From Streptomyces sp. NBC_01317 (lineage in GTDB: Bacteria > Actinomycetota > Actinomycetes > Streptomycetales > Streptomycetaceae): a DNA stretch of 64,000 nt. This document shows, in pieces, positions 16,320 to 24,658 of the stretch. Under the pieces are notes generated by a model. The model saw only the letters and a program-made list of their open reading frames with translations. It was not told the origin of the DNA and did no database searches. The stretch lies in NCBI RefSeq assembly GCF_035961655.1, contig NZ_CP108393.1, forward strand, positions 1,054,001-1,118,000, read 5' to 3'. Every line of letters begins with the position of its first letter. Positions within the stretch are counted from its first letter, which is position 1. Position numbers and translations under genes: made by a program.

Positions 16320-18274
16320 CCCGTCAGCTCTCCGATCATCTTGTCGTCCGGCCGCCGGTCCCTCGCGCCCGTCGAGAGCACCGCACGCGCTATGGCGTCC
16401 GAGTCCTGCAGCGTCACGGAGTTGACCCCGGGACGTATCCCGGCCGCCGTCGCCCAGTGCACGGCCTCCGTGGGCACGCCGAAGGCGAAGCGACGCGGGT
16501 GCGTCCGGCCCTCGGCGTCGATCAGCCGGAACGGCTCGTCGGTGACGGCGAGGCCGCCCGACTCGTACGGGGTTCCCTCGGGGTCGGCTATGCGGTGCGG
16601 GCGGCACTGGCCGGACATCAGGAGGTGGCGCAGCAGGGGGTCGGCGGTGGTGCGCAGGTCGATCTCCGGCAGCCTGGCCTCGATCAGCGCGGTGGCCGTG
16701 AGCCGGGAGCCCGGCACCGCGGAGGACTCGACCGCGAAGACGCCTGCCGCCTCGTCCGCCGTGGCCCGAGTGTCGGGGCCGATCACGTGCAGCACTCCCG
16801 CGGCGATCAGCGCGATCGCCTCCTCGATCCGGCTGGCGGGCGGGCCGATGGACAGGAACGCGTTCAGGGGCGTGTACCAGGCGTCGAGGTGCTGCCGGTG
16901 CGAGCTGCCGGTGAGGCCGCCGTGGTCGACGATCATCCGCAGTTCGTTGCGCAGGTCGCGCAGGACGTCGAGCGCCGCCTTGACGGGACCGTCCACGTTC
17001 CCGTTGCGCGCCGCCTCCAGGTCCGCGCGCAGATGGGCGGTCAGCCAGTCACGGAAGTCCTCCGGCGAGGCGAAGTCGCGTCCCTTGTACGGCCGGGCGA
17101 TCCGGCTCCAGTCCCAGCGCTCGGCCGGGGCGACGCCGAACTCGTCCAGGAGCTCCTGTTCCCGGGGGCTGCCCGGCGGCACGGCGAGGTAGGCGTCTCG
17201 CAGCCGGCGCGCGTCGCCCGGGCGGTCGGCGGCGGTGAGGAGCGCGGTGTAGTAGACGGTCCTGACCTCCTTGGAGACCAGCGGCCACACGGTCTCGCGG
17301 AAGTCGATCCCGCCCCGTCGCCGGGCCTGCTCGCGCAGCTCCGCGATCACTTCGACGGTCAGCACGGCCGGTTCGTGCCGCCCGTGCGCCCCCTTCTGGT
17401 TCTCACCCCGGGCGTGGAAGGGCAGACCCCGGCGGGAACCCGCGACCATCCGGGGTTCGAGGCCGGACGGCAGGTACACGAGCCGTCCGTCCTGCCGTTC
17501 GAACCGGCCGCCGCGACCCAGGGTGAGGAGGGCCATGTAGTCGAAGAAGTTGAGGCCGAGCCCGATCAGCGCGACCGTCTCGTCGGGCGCCACCTTCGTC
17601 AGGTCCACGTCGGCCGGGTTGGCGGGCAGGACGTAACCGAGCCCGTGGGCCGCGGCGAAGTCGCCGAACTCGTCCTGGCGCCGGGAGCTCCGCACCGGCA
17701 GATGGCCCTGGGCGAGGACGACGACGTCGAGGCCCTCCAGAACCGTGGCGTCGTCGAGCCGCACGCGCTGGGTGCCGTCCTCCTCGTCGTCGAGCTCGAC
17801 CGCGCGGGCGCGGTGCACGACCGTGGTCAGGCCGGCCGGCGCCGTCTCCGTGACCCGCTGGAACACCCACTCCAGGTAGTTCCCGTAGAAGGAGCGGGTG
17901 GGGTAGGAGTCGGGCCCGAGCGCGCGTGCCTCGCTCAGAACCCGTTCTTCGTACTCCCGCCCGTCCACAGGACCGATGAGGGTGAGGAAGCGCGCCCATT
18001 CGTACAGGCTCGGTCCGGGGACGAGCGCGCCGTCGATGAGCACGCTCTCGTCGGTGAACATCGTGACCTGTGAGGCCACCGTGTTCATCAGCAGGTGCGC
18101 GGACTGGTCGGGGCGCCAGACCTGCCCGGCGCCCGGCGGATAGGGATCGACGACGTGGACGGTGATCGATACGCCGTCCGCGTCCGACGCAGCGTTCGCA
18201 CACAGCCGTTCGAGGACCGATAGCCCGCGGGGCCCGGCACCGATCACGCAGACGTCGAGCCGTCGGCTGGTCAT
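16316..18274 (-). CDS. creE: CreE-like FAD-dependent monooxygenase (aspartate to nitrosuccinate)
   Basis: A 652-aa protein with an N-terminal FAD-binding Rossmann motif (VCVIGAGPRGLSVLERL, NAD_binding_9 type). A second nucleotide-binding motif is recognisable around VALIGLGLNFFDYMALL, and the C-terminal region is long and helical. The family includes CreE, which oxidises the amine of aspartate to nitro with NADPH and O2. Gene order CreE-CreD with an ATGA overlap strongly supports this reading. ATG 18274 has GGAGAGAG upstream. Other members of the fold are lysine/ornithine-type N-hydroxylases, so a different amine substrate is the main alternative. Confidence 0.78.
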   Translation of the reverse strand: MTSRRLDVCVIGAGPRGLSVLERLCANAASDADGVSITVHVVDPYPPGAGQVWRPDQSAHLLMNTVASQVTMFTDESVLIDGALVPGPSLYEWARFLTLIGPVDGREYEERVLSEARALGPDSYPTRSFYGNYLEWVFQRVTETAPAGLTTVVHRARAVELDDEEDGTQRVRLDDATVLEGLDVVVLAQGHLPVRSSRRQDEFGDFAAAHGLGYVLPANPADVDLTKVAPDETVALIGLGLNFFDYMALLTLGRGGRFERQDGRLVYLPSGLEPRMVAGSRRGLPFHARGENQKGAHGRHEPAVLTVEVIAELREQARRRGGIDFRETVWPLVSKEVRTVYYTALLTAADRPGDARRLRDAYLAVPPGSPREQELLDEFGVAPAERWDWSRIARPYKGRDFASPEDFRDWLTAHLRADLEAARNGNVDGPVKAALDVLRDLRNELRMIVDHGGLTGSSHRQHLDAWYTPLNAFLSIGPPASRIEEAIALIAAGVLHVIGPDTRATADEAAGVFAVESSAVPGSRLTATALIEARLPEIDLRTTADPLLRHLLMSGQCRPHRIADPEGTPYESGGLAVTDEPFRLIDAEGRTHPRRFAFGVPTEAVHWATAAGIRPGVNSVTLQDSDAIARAVLSTGARDRRPDDKMIGELTG

Positions 18275-18334
18275 AGTCGCTCTCTCCACAGGGTCGCAAT
18301 TTGTCGTGAGCACGGTTTGCCGCCGGAAAGGTGT

Positions 18335-18360
18335 CGGCGGGGGCTCCGGTGCCCCCGCCG
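18335..18360 (-). terminator. Hairpin between pdh and the creE-like gene
   Basis: CGGCGGGGGC (18335-18344) pairs perfectly with GCCCCCGCCG (18351-18360), with a 6-nt loop. It lies just after the prephenate dehydrogenase stop. This implies that transcripts from the 20-kb side end or attenuate here and that the creE-creD pair may have its own promoter in 18275-18334. Confidence 0.7.
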
Positions 18361-18365
18361 ATGTC

Positions 18366-19271
18366 TCATGCCCCCACTGCCATACCGCTCGGGCCACCGG
18401 GGGCCCCCTCCTGGATCAGTCCGCGTCCTCGCGCACCGCGGACCAGCACGTCCTTGAGGTGGGACAGGCCGGCCAGGCCGGGTTCCGACGGGTTTTTCGC
18501 CAGTTCCCGCAGGGCGTCCACGGCCGCGTCCAGGTCCAGGACCAGATCCGTCAGCACCTCGGCGACCGCGGCCGCGTTCGAGCTGAGGATGTCGGTCCAC
18601 AGGTCGGCGTCACCTCCCGCGATCCGGGTGGCGTCCCGCAGTCCCTGCCCGGCGAGCTGCAGATGGGAGTCCTCGCCGCGCAGCAGCCGCCCCGAGAGGA
18701 TGCTCGCGATCAGGTGCGGGGTGTGCGAGACGAGGGCCACCGCCCGATCGTGCTGGGCGGCGTCCATCACCACCGGGCGCGCTCCGCAGAGTTCGGCGAG
18801 TGCCCGGGTCCGGCCAACCGCCCGGTCACCGGTGGTCTCGGTCGGGGTCAGCACCCAGGGTCTGCCCCGGAAGAGGTCGACCTGTGCCGCCAGCGGGCCG
18901 GACCTCTCCCGGCCCGCCATCGGATGACCGCCCACGAACCGGACCAGGTCGCAGCCCAGCTCCGCCGCCTCCTCCTGCGGCCGGACCTTGACGCTCGAGA
19001 CGTCGGTGAAGTCGTGGGCCAGTCTCCCCGACTGGTGCTTGCGCAGGGAGGCGGCGACGCGTTGCGGAGGTACGGCGATGACGGCCAGGTCCACGGGGAC
19101 ACGAGGCCGCCCGACCACTCCCGCGCCGAGGCCGGCCGCGGTACGGGCGGCCTCCGGGTTCGCGTCGATGAGATAGGGGGTGATGCCTTGGTCCTGCAGC
19201 GCCAGGGCGATCGACGTACCGATCAGGCCGGTTCCGACCACCGCGGCGCTGCGTATCAGCTGCTGCGCCAC
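18366..19271 (-). CDS. pdh: Prephenate dehydrogenase
   Basis: A 301-aa NAD(P)-dependent dehydrogenase that converts prephenate to 4-hydroxyphenylpyruvate, the entry point of hydroxyphenylglycine synthesis. The N-terminal Rossmann motif is VVGTGLIGTSIALAL. Catalytic-region motifs are FTDVSSVKVRPQ, FVGGHPMAGRERSG and LVSHTPHLIAS (active-site His). GTG 19271 was taken because no in-frame ATG precedes the Rossmann fold; its ribosome site is poor. It overlaps the end of the dioxygenase gene by 16 bp. Dedicated pdh copies occur with hmaS, hmo and hpgT in glycopeptide clusters. Confidence 0.9.
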   Translation of the reverse strand: MAQQLIRSAAVVGTGLIGTSIALALQDQGITPYLIDANPEAARTAAGLGAGVVGRPRVPVDLAVIAVPPQRVAASLRKHQSGRLAHDFTDVSSVKVRPQEEAAELGCDLVRFVGGHPMAGRERSGPLAAQVDLFRGRPWVLTPTETTGDRAVGRTRALAELCGARPVVMDAAQHDRAVALVSHTPHLIASILSGRLLRGEDSHLQLAGQGLRDATRIAGGDADLWTDILSSNAAAVAEVLTDLVLDLDAAVDALRELAKNPSEPGLAGLSHLKDVLVRGARGRGLIQEGAPGGPSGMAVGA

Positions 19272-20173
19272 AGCACGGGGAGGAACTCGGGGTCGCTGTA
19301 GTCCGGCGTCCCCTGAGCCGTCTTGCGCACCAGGACGTCGTGGTTGTACGCGACCTGGGTGCCGTCGGAACGGCGGAAGTCGCGGTAGCGGTTCTCACCG
19401 TCCTGGAGGTGGAAGGAGATGGCACGGCGCGGGCGGTCGCTCACGTTGGCCCCGCTGCCGTGGTAGGTGCGGCAGTGGTGGAAGCTGACGTGCCCCTTCG
19501 GGATCACCATCGCGACCTTGCGCACCTCGGCACCGTTGTACGCGGCGTTCTCCTCCAGCATCCGGTCGAGTTCGCTGCGGTCGCGCTCGGCGAAGTGCAG
19601 GGAGGTCGTGTCCTGGGCGGCCGTCTCCTTCCACTTGTGGCTGCCGTCCACCATGGTGATCGTGCCCATCTCCTCACCGCAGTGGTGAAAGGGGATGAAC
19701 GCGGTCAGCATCCGCTCGGAGAGGGAGGTGGCCCAGTAGTGCCGGTCAAAGTGCCAGGGAACGATGTTCGATTGCTCGCCGGCCGCCGGCGGCTTGTAGA
19801 TCAGGGTGGACTGGAAGGCCCGTATCTCCTCGGCCTCGGCGAGCCTCGCGGCCACCGCGCCGAGCAGCGGCTTGCGCAGGATGCCACCGATGGTGTCGTC
19901 CTCGTAGTGGATGTAGTCGTTGTGCCGCTGAACGGGGCCGTGCTCGGGCTTCCAGTAGGCGAGCTTGGCCGGGTGCACCGGCAGGGTCCGGTCGCGGTGA
20001 CCGCCGTAGAAGCGTTCGCTCGCCGACTCCAGGAGGTCGATCTCCTCGTCGGTGAAGAGCTTCTTGGACAGGTACCAGCCGTGCTCGATGTAGAAGTCGA
20101 CGTCCTCGTCGGTGGGCAGGAGCGTGCGCTCCTCGTCGGTCAGTACGAACGGTGTGGCGTTCTGAACAGTCAC
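19256..20173 (-). CDS. Phytanoyl-CoA dioxygenase family Fe(II)/2-oxoglutarate oxygenase
   Basis: A 305-aa member of the PhyH family. The facial triad is intact: His and Asp in PWHFDRHYW, the distal His in HCRTYHGSGAN, and the 2-oxoglutarate Arg in RPRRAISFHL. GTG 20173 has GAGGAAG upstream. PhyH enzymes hydroxylate, halogenate or desaturate small or carrier-bound substrates. Its position between pdh and hmaS suggests that it acts on a hydroxyphenylglycine-derived or ACP-bound intermediate, but the reaction cannot be deduced. Confidence 0.85.
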   Translation of the reverse strand: MTVQNATPFVLTDEERTLLPTDEDVDFYIEHGWYLSKKLFTDEEIDLLESASERFYGGHRDRTLPVHPAKLAYWKPEHGPVQRHNDYIHYEDDTIGGILRKPLLGAVAARLAEAEEIRAFQSTLIYKPPAAGEQSNIVPWHFDRHYWATSLSERMLTAFIPFHHCGEEMGTITMVDGSHKWKETAAQDTTSLHFAERDRSELDRMLEENAAYNGAEVRKVAMVIPKGHVSFHHCRTYHGSGANVSDRPRRAISFHLQDGENRYRDFRRSDGTQVAYNHDVLVRKTAQGTPDYSDPEFLPVLWRSS

Positions 20174-20247
20174 GGTCTTCCTCGAGTGGTGCGATGCGGG
20201 CAGACGAGATAGGGGGGGTGCGAAGGCGTCCGGTGCCGGCGGCAGCG

Positions 20248-21318
20248 TCAGGCCGTCGCCTTCTCACGGGCCACGGCCTCGTAGAGGGCCTTGATGTTGC
20301 CGCTGCCGAAGGTGCGTGCGCCGTGCCGGTCGATGACCTCCCAGAAGAAGGTCTTCCGCACGTGCATCGACTGCGTGAAGATCTGGAAGACCTGGCCCCA
20401 GTGGTCCTGGTCGACCAGGACGCTGGTGCGTTGCAGGTCCTCCATGCGCAGGTCGGGCTTGCCCAGGCGCTCCGACAGTTCGTCGTAGTAGGCGCCGGGC
20501 GTCTGCAGGAAGGCGACGCCGCGGTCCTGCAGGGCCGGGACGGTGGTGATGATGTCGTCGGTGAGCAGGGCGAGGTGCTGCACCCCCGCGCCGCCGTGGC
20601 TGGCCAGGAAGGTGTCGATCTGGCCGGGCTGACGGTCGGTCACAGGCTCGATGATCGTGAAGGTGACCTTGCCGGACGGGCTCTGCACCACCTTGGAGTC
20701 CATGGCCTGCTCGCCGACCTCGATGAACTCCTCGAAGATCTGGCTGAACCCGAAGACCTTCTCGTAGAAGGCGACCGTCGACCCCAGCTCGCCCGCCGGC
20801 ACACAGATCGCCGCGTGGTCCACGGTGCGCAGCGGCTGCTCGCTCTCGTTCACGTCGGGGTCGACGGCGAAGATCTCCATCGTGCCGGGCAGGAAGTCGT
20901 CCGGGTCACCGGTCCGCTGCGTGAACCGGTGCGCGACGTCTCCGAAGCCGAGCACGGCCGCGGTGACGACCTCGGTGCCGCGCCCGCTGTGCACGACGGG
21001 CTCCTCGACCGGGGTCGCTCCCCGCTCGACCGCCGTCTCGAACGCCTTGGCGGCGTCAGTGACCTCGAACGCGATGTTGGCCACCCCGTCGCCGTGCCGG
21101 GAGACGTACTGCGCCGCCGGGTGGTCCGGGGTCAGCGCCGAGGTCAGCACGATGTCGATACCACCCTGCCTCAGCAGCAGGGACCGGCTGTCCTTCCGGC
21201 CCGTCTCAGGACCGGCGTGACCGCGCAGCCGGAAGCCGAACGCGGTGCACAGGTAGAACGCCGACTGCTGGGCATCGCCCACGTAGAACTCGACGTGATC
21301 CACGGCTCCGATGTTCAT
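20248..21318 (-). CDS. hmaS: 4-Hydroxymandelate synthase (HmaS)
   Basis: A 356-aa two-domain vicinal-oxygen-chelate dioxygenase that turns 4-hydroxyphenylpyruvate into 4-hydroxymandelate. Iron ligands are His168, His248 and Glu327. The segment VVQSPSGKVTFTIIEP carries IIEP where homogentisate-forming 4-hydroxyphenylpyruvate dioxygenases have a conserved NEP motif. The C-terminal run TFGSGNIKALYEAV matches the actinobacterial HmaS pattern that I recall from glycopeptide clusters. The gene context (pdh, hmo, hpgT) agrees. It overlaps the ketosynthase stop by ATGA. Confidence 0.88.
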   Translation of the reverse strand: MNIGAVDHVEFYVGDAQQSAFYLCTAFGFRLRGHAGPETGRKDSRSLLLRQGGIDIVLTSALTPDHPAAQYVSRHGDGVANIAFEVTDAAKAFETAVERGATPVEEPVVHSGRGTEVVTAAVLGFGDVAHRFTQRTGDPDDFLPGTMEIFAVDPDVNESEQPLRTVDHAAICVPAGELGSTVAFYEKVFGFSQIFEEFIEVGEQAMDSKVVQSPSGKVTFTIIEPVTDRQPGQIDTFLASHGGAGVQHLALLTDDIITTVPALQDRGVAFLQTPGAYYDELSERLGKPDLRMEDLQRTSVLVDQDHWGQVFQIFTQSMHVRKTFFWEVIDRHGARTFGSGNIKALYEAVAREKATA

Positions 21319-22598
21319 GCGCGTTCGTCCTCTTTCTGTCGCTTGATGCGGGTGCTGGCGGTGCCGAAGAGAAGACTGACGTTGTGACCGCCGAAGGCGA
21401 ACGAGTTGGAGAGGGCGGCCTGGACCGGCCCGCGCCGAGCCGAGCCCCGGACGTGGTCCAGGTCGCAGGCCGGGTCCACCTCGTCGAGGTTGTGCGTGGG
21501 TGGCAGCGTTCCGCGTGAGATCGCGAGGGCGCAGACGGCCGCCTCCACGGCACCGGAGCCACCGAGCAGATGCCCGGTCATCGACTTGGTGCTGCTCACG
21601 GCCGGGGAGCGGTCCCCGAAGACGGCCCGGACGGCCTTGGTCTCGGCGACGTCGCCCAGCCTGGTGGCGGTGCCGTGCGCGTTGATGTAGCCGACGTCGT
21701 CAGGTGTCAGACCGCCTGTCCTGAGCGCCCCGCGCATGGCCTGCGCGGCTCCCGCACCGTCCGGGCGCGGCGCGGTGGGCTTGAAGGCGTCGGTCGTGGC
21801 ACCCCACCCGAGGAGGTCGGCGTAGCCCCCGGCGCCGCGGGCGTCCGCGTGCTCGGCGCGCTCGATCACCAGTACTCCGGCACCCTCCGCGAGGACGAAC
21901 CCGTTGCGGCGGCGGTCGAAGGGGCGGCTGGCCGCCTCGGGGTCGTCGTCCCAGCCGTTCGCCAGCGCCCGCGCGTGGGCGAACGCCAGCGCGGAGGTCG
22001 CGTTGAGCGGAGCCTCGGCGCCGCCGCAGACCACTACGTCGGCCTCGCCGTACCGGATCAGCCGGGCGGCCTCCGCCACCGCGTGGGCACCGGCGGCACA
22101 GGCCGTGGCGATGGCCGAACTCCAGCCGCGGATGCCGTACTTGATGGCGATCCGGGCGGCCGCCATGTTCGGCAGCATGCCCGGCAGCAGGTAAGGGCTG
22201 ACCGACGTGGGGCCGCGCTGGACCCGCTCGTGGGCCTGCGCCTCGTACGTGGTCAGGCCGCCGGCACCGCTGGAGACGACCACCGCGACCCGGTCCGGGT
22301 CGGCGTTCTCGCCGACCACGATCCCGGAGTCGGCGAGGGCGTCGTCGGCCGCGGCGAGGGCCATCAGGGCGAAGCGGTCGACGAGCCGTCCCTCACTGGG
22401 CGGCAGTACCTCCCGTGCCTCGATGTCCGGGGCGATGCCGGCGACACCCACGGTGCCATCGAGGAGATGCCCCACCGGCGGCCGGCGCAGGCCGGACTTG
22501 CTGTGGCACAGGGCGTCGAAGACGTCGGCGGCGCCGCGGCCGAGCGGGGTGAAGGTTCCGAGGCCCGTGACGACGGCATTGGACTGTGTGGCGGTCAT
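21315..22598 (-). CDS. Beta-ketoacyl-ACP synthase II (FabF-type)
   Basis: A 427-aa discrete ketosynthase with all catalytic residues: Cys167 (ATACAAG), His308 (NAHGTAT), Lys338 (SSTKSMTGH) and His405 (FGGHNVS). ATG 22598 is chosen because it overlaps the ligase stop by ATGA. No chain-length-factor partner is present, so it is FabF-like rather than a type II aromatic PKS pair. It would elongate an ACP-bound acyl or aroyl unit with malonyl-ACP. It sits between hmaS and a ligase gene in one coupled transcript. Confidence 0.92.
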   Translation of the reverse strand: MTATQSNAVVTGLGTFTPLGRGAADVFDALCHSKSGLRRPPVGHLLDGTVGVAGIAPDIEAREVLPPSEGRLVDRFALMALAAADDALADSGIVVGENADPDRVAVVVSSGAGGLTTYEAQAHERVQRGPTSVSPYLLPGMLPNMAAARIAIKYGIRGWSSAIATACAAGAHAVAEAARLIRYGEADVVVCGGAEAPLNATSALAFAHARALANGWDDDPEAASRPFDRRRNGFVLAEGAGVLVIERAEHADARGAGGYADLLGWGATTDAFKPTAPRPDGAGAAQAMRGALRTGGLTPDDVGYINAHGTATRLGDVAETKAVRAVFGDRSPAVSSTKSMTGHLLGGSGAVEAAVCALAISRGTLPPTHNLDEVDPACDLDHVRGSARRGPVQAALSNSFAFGGHNVSLLFGTASTRIKRQKEDERA

Positions 22599-24244
22599 AC
22601 GGTCACCTGCTTCGCGGGGGACTCGTGGGCGAGCAGCTCGCCGTCGAGGAACCGCTGGCGGAGCAGGAACTTGCGGACCTTGCCGGTCGCGCCGAGCGGG
22701 ATGCGGTCCGGGTTGACCACGACCACGCGCTCGACGGTGCGGGCCACACGCGGATCCAGCGCGGCAAGCACCTCCGCGGTCCGGTCGGCCTCGTGGTCCG
22801 CCTCCGCGTCCAGCATGAGCAGGACGGAGGTGACGACCTTGCCGTGGGTCGGTACGGCCACGACCGTGCACTCCAGCACGTCGGCGCAGTCCGCCAGCAC
22901 CCGTTCCTCGCACAGCATGGTGTAGAGGCGGTGACCGTCGTCGAGGTTCACCGCGTCCACGGCGCGGTCGACGTGGTAGTAGTAGCCGTCCGTGTCCCGG
23001 TAGACGAGGTCGCCGGTGAGGAAGTAGCCGTCCCGGCGGGTCTGATAGGTGGTCACCGAGTCGTTCCAGTAACCCAGCGACAGCGTGGGCGCGCTGACGG
23101 CGAGCTGGCCGACCTCGTCGGCACCCAGCTTCTCGCCGTTGTCGTCGACGACCGCCACGTCGGAGAAGGCGTGCGGCTTGCCGATGCACCGGCCGTAGCG
23201 GTTGGTGTCGAGGGTGTGGGTGATGTGGAACTGGGAGTGCCCCATCTCCGAGGAGCCCAGACCGTCCACGAAGTGCGAACCGGGGGTCCGCACCCGCCCC
23301 TGCGCGGTGACGGACTCACGCGTGCCGGTGGCGATGAGCTTGCGGATGTGCGCCTCGTGCGCGCAGTCACCGGTGTTCCACCAGGTGCGCACGGACTCCA
23401 TGTCGCGCTTCGACAGGTCCTCGCTCGCGAGCTCCGACCAGGTGGCGGCGAAGCCGAGGACACTGGCCGGCTTCCACGCCTCGATGGTGTCGAGCACGAC
23501 GGAACCGGTCTGCTGGGACATCACGGCCAGTTGGGCCCGGTTGGTGAGAGCGAGGTTCACGGCGATGACGGTGGCCGCGTGCGCCGACGGCAGCGCGCCC
23601 AGCATCCGGTCCAGTCCCTGGCCCTTGGGCAGCGACAGCCGGTGGCGGATGGCCGCGAACAGGCTGTGGTGGGAGTGGATGACCGCCTTGGGCAGGCCGG
23701 TCGTCCCGGAGGAGTGGGTGATGACGACGGGCTCGTTGCCGTGGTGCCGGTACGGTTTCGGAGCCGTGCCGGGGTCGCCCTTGTCCAGGTCGGCCGGGTC
23801 CGCGAGCAGCGGTGTGGTGTTGCCCGCCGAGGACAGCCCGTCCCAGTGCGGGGTATCGGCGATGACCCCGACGGCACGCAGCCGCTTGATGTACTCGGCC
23901 ACCTGTTCGGCCGGCACTCTGCCGTTGATGAGCGCGGGGATCGCACCCAGACGGGCCAGCGCCAGGTAGCTGAGGACCTGGTCGGCGCCGTCCGTCACCC
24001 AGACGGCGACGACGTCCCGGGGCTTGACGCCGAGGGCGTGCAGTGTGGAGGCACGGGCGGTGACGACCTCCCCGAGCTGGGCCAGGGTGAGGGCCTGCCA
24101 GGCCGGGTAGCCGTGCACCTCGGTGTCGAAGGTCAGGGTCAAGGTGTCGAGGCCGGCGCCCCGTTCGATCAGTGTGGTCAGCACGTTGCCCACGCCGAGC
24201 CGCTGATCGGCGGCGAGTTCCGCGCGCTCGTTCTTCGGGTTCAT
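22595..24244 (-). CDS. Adenylate-forming ligase with divergent motifs (candidate CreM/Tri17-like)
   Basis: A 549-aa ANL-superfamily enzyme. The P-loop is VVITHSSGTTGLPKAVIH and the A10 lysine is in LGATGKVRKF. Two core motifs deviate from normal acyl-CoA synthetases: the A5 region reads DGLGSSEMGHSQFH instead of YGxTE, and the hinge region reads YYYHVDRAVDAVNLDDG instead of GRxDDxIKxxG. In clusters with the creD/creE nitrite pathway a divergent member of this superfamily activates nitrite or the amine partner with ATP. This gene is the best candidate here, but an acyl or aryl carrier-loading ligase is equally compatible. It is coupled to the ketosynthase gene and separated from the ACP gene by a hairpin. 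Confidence 0.75.
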   Translation of the reverse strand: MNPKNERAELAADQRLGVGNVLTTLIERGAGLDTLTLTFDTEVHGYPAWQALTLAQLGEVVTARASTLHALGVKPRDVVAVWVTDGADQVLSYLALARLGAIPALINGRVPAEQVAEYIKRLRAVGVIADTPHWDGLSSAGNTTPLLADPADLDKGDPGTAPKPYRHHGNEPVVITHSSGTTGLPKAVIHSHHSLFAAIRHRLSLPKGQGLDRMLGALPSAHAATVIAVNLALTNRAQLAVMSQQTGSVVLDTIEAWKPASVLGFAATWSELASEDLSKRDMESVRTWWNTGDCAHEAHIRKLIATGTRESVTAQGRVRTPGSHFVDGLGSSEMGHSQFHITHTLDTNRYGRCIGKPHAFSDVAVVDDNGEKLGADEVGQLAVSAPTLSLGYWNDSVTTYQTRRDGYFLTGDLVYRDTDGYYYHVDRAVDAVNLDDGHRLYTMLCEERVLADCADVLECTVVAVPTHGKVVTSVLLMLDAEADHEADRTAEVLAALDPRVARTVERVVVVNPDRIPLGATGKVRKFLLRQRFLDGELLAHESPAKQVTV

Positions 24245-24306
24245 TCCCGGAGTCCCTACTTGTCGGGCTGTGTGTTTCGGTCGTCACATACGGTTCGCTG
24301 CGGCTC

Positions 24307-24338
24307 CTCCGATCCGGCGCCTTGGCGCCGGATCGGAG
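24307..24338. terminator. 15-bp perfect hairpin between the ACP and ligase genes
   Basis: CTCCGATCCGGCGCC (24307-24321), TT, then the exact complement at 24324-24338. It lies in the 132-bp gap downstream of the ACP gene and upstream of the ligase/ketosynthase/hmaS genes. It could terminate the abundant short ACP transcript and let only a fraction read on. Confidence 0.7.
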
Positions 24339-24376
24339 AGAGGCGCATGCGTGTCAGGCCGTCTTCGGCCACGCAT

Positions 24377-24640
24377 TCACCGGGTCGCCGCAGCGGCGGA
24401 GGCCCGGTTGACTATCTCCTTGACGAGGCCGGCGACGGTGAAGAGCGCGACGGACTCCATCTCGTCCTCCTCGAACTTCACTCCGTACGTGTCCTCGACC
24501 TGGATCGCGATCTCGGCGACCGAGAGCGACTCCAGGTCCAGGCCGGCGGGGCCGAGCGGGGTGTCGCCGGTTACCTCGGACACGTCGTAGTTCATGTTTG
24601 CCAACGCCTCGATGACGAACTTCTCGACTTCACTGGTCAT
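24377..24640 (-). CDS. Acyl carrier protein
   Basis: An 87-aa acidic ACP. The 4'-phosphopantetheine attachment serine is in GPAGLDLESLSVAE, preceded by the usual helix I (VEKFVIEALANMNYDVSEVT). ATG 24640 has AGGAG 8 nt upstream. It is divergent from a phosphopantetheinyl transferase gene with only 18 bp between starts, so the two are probably switched on together. Confidence 0.93.
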   Translation of the reverse strand: MTSEVEKFVIEALANMNYDVSEVTGDTPLGPAGLDLESLSVAEIAIQVEDTYGVKFEEDEMESVALFTVAGLVKEIVNRASAAAATR

Positions 24641-24658
24641 TTGGTTAACTCCTGCTTC

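Noticed and set aside
20248..21318. Housekeeping 4-hydroxyphenylpyruvate dioxygenase of tyrosine catabolism
   Set aside because: The IIEP segment and the context with pdh, hmo and hpgT fit hydroxymandelate synthase; no homogentisate pathway genes are nearby.
22586..24658. N-terminal extension of the PPTase frame by some 690 codons
   Set aside because: Only the last 221 residues are PPTase; the rest is antisense to the ligase and ACP genes.
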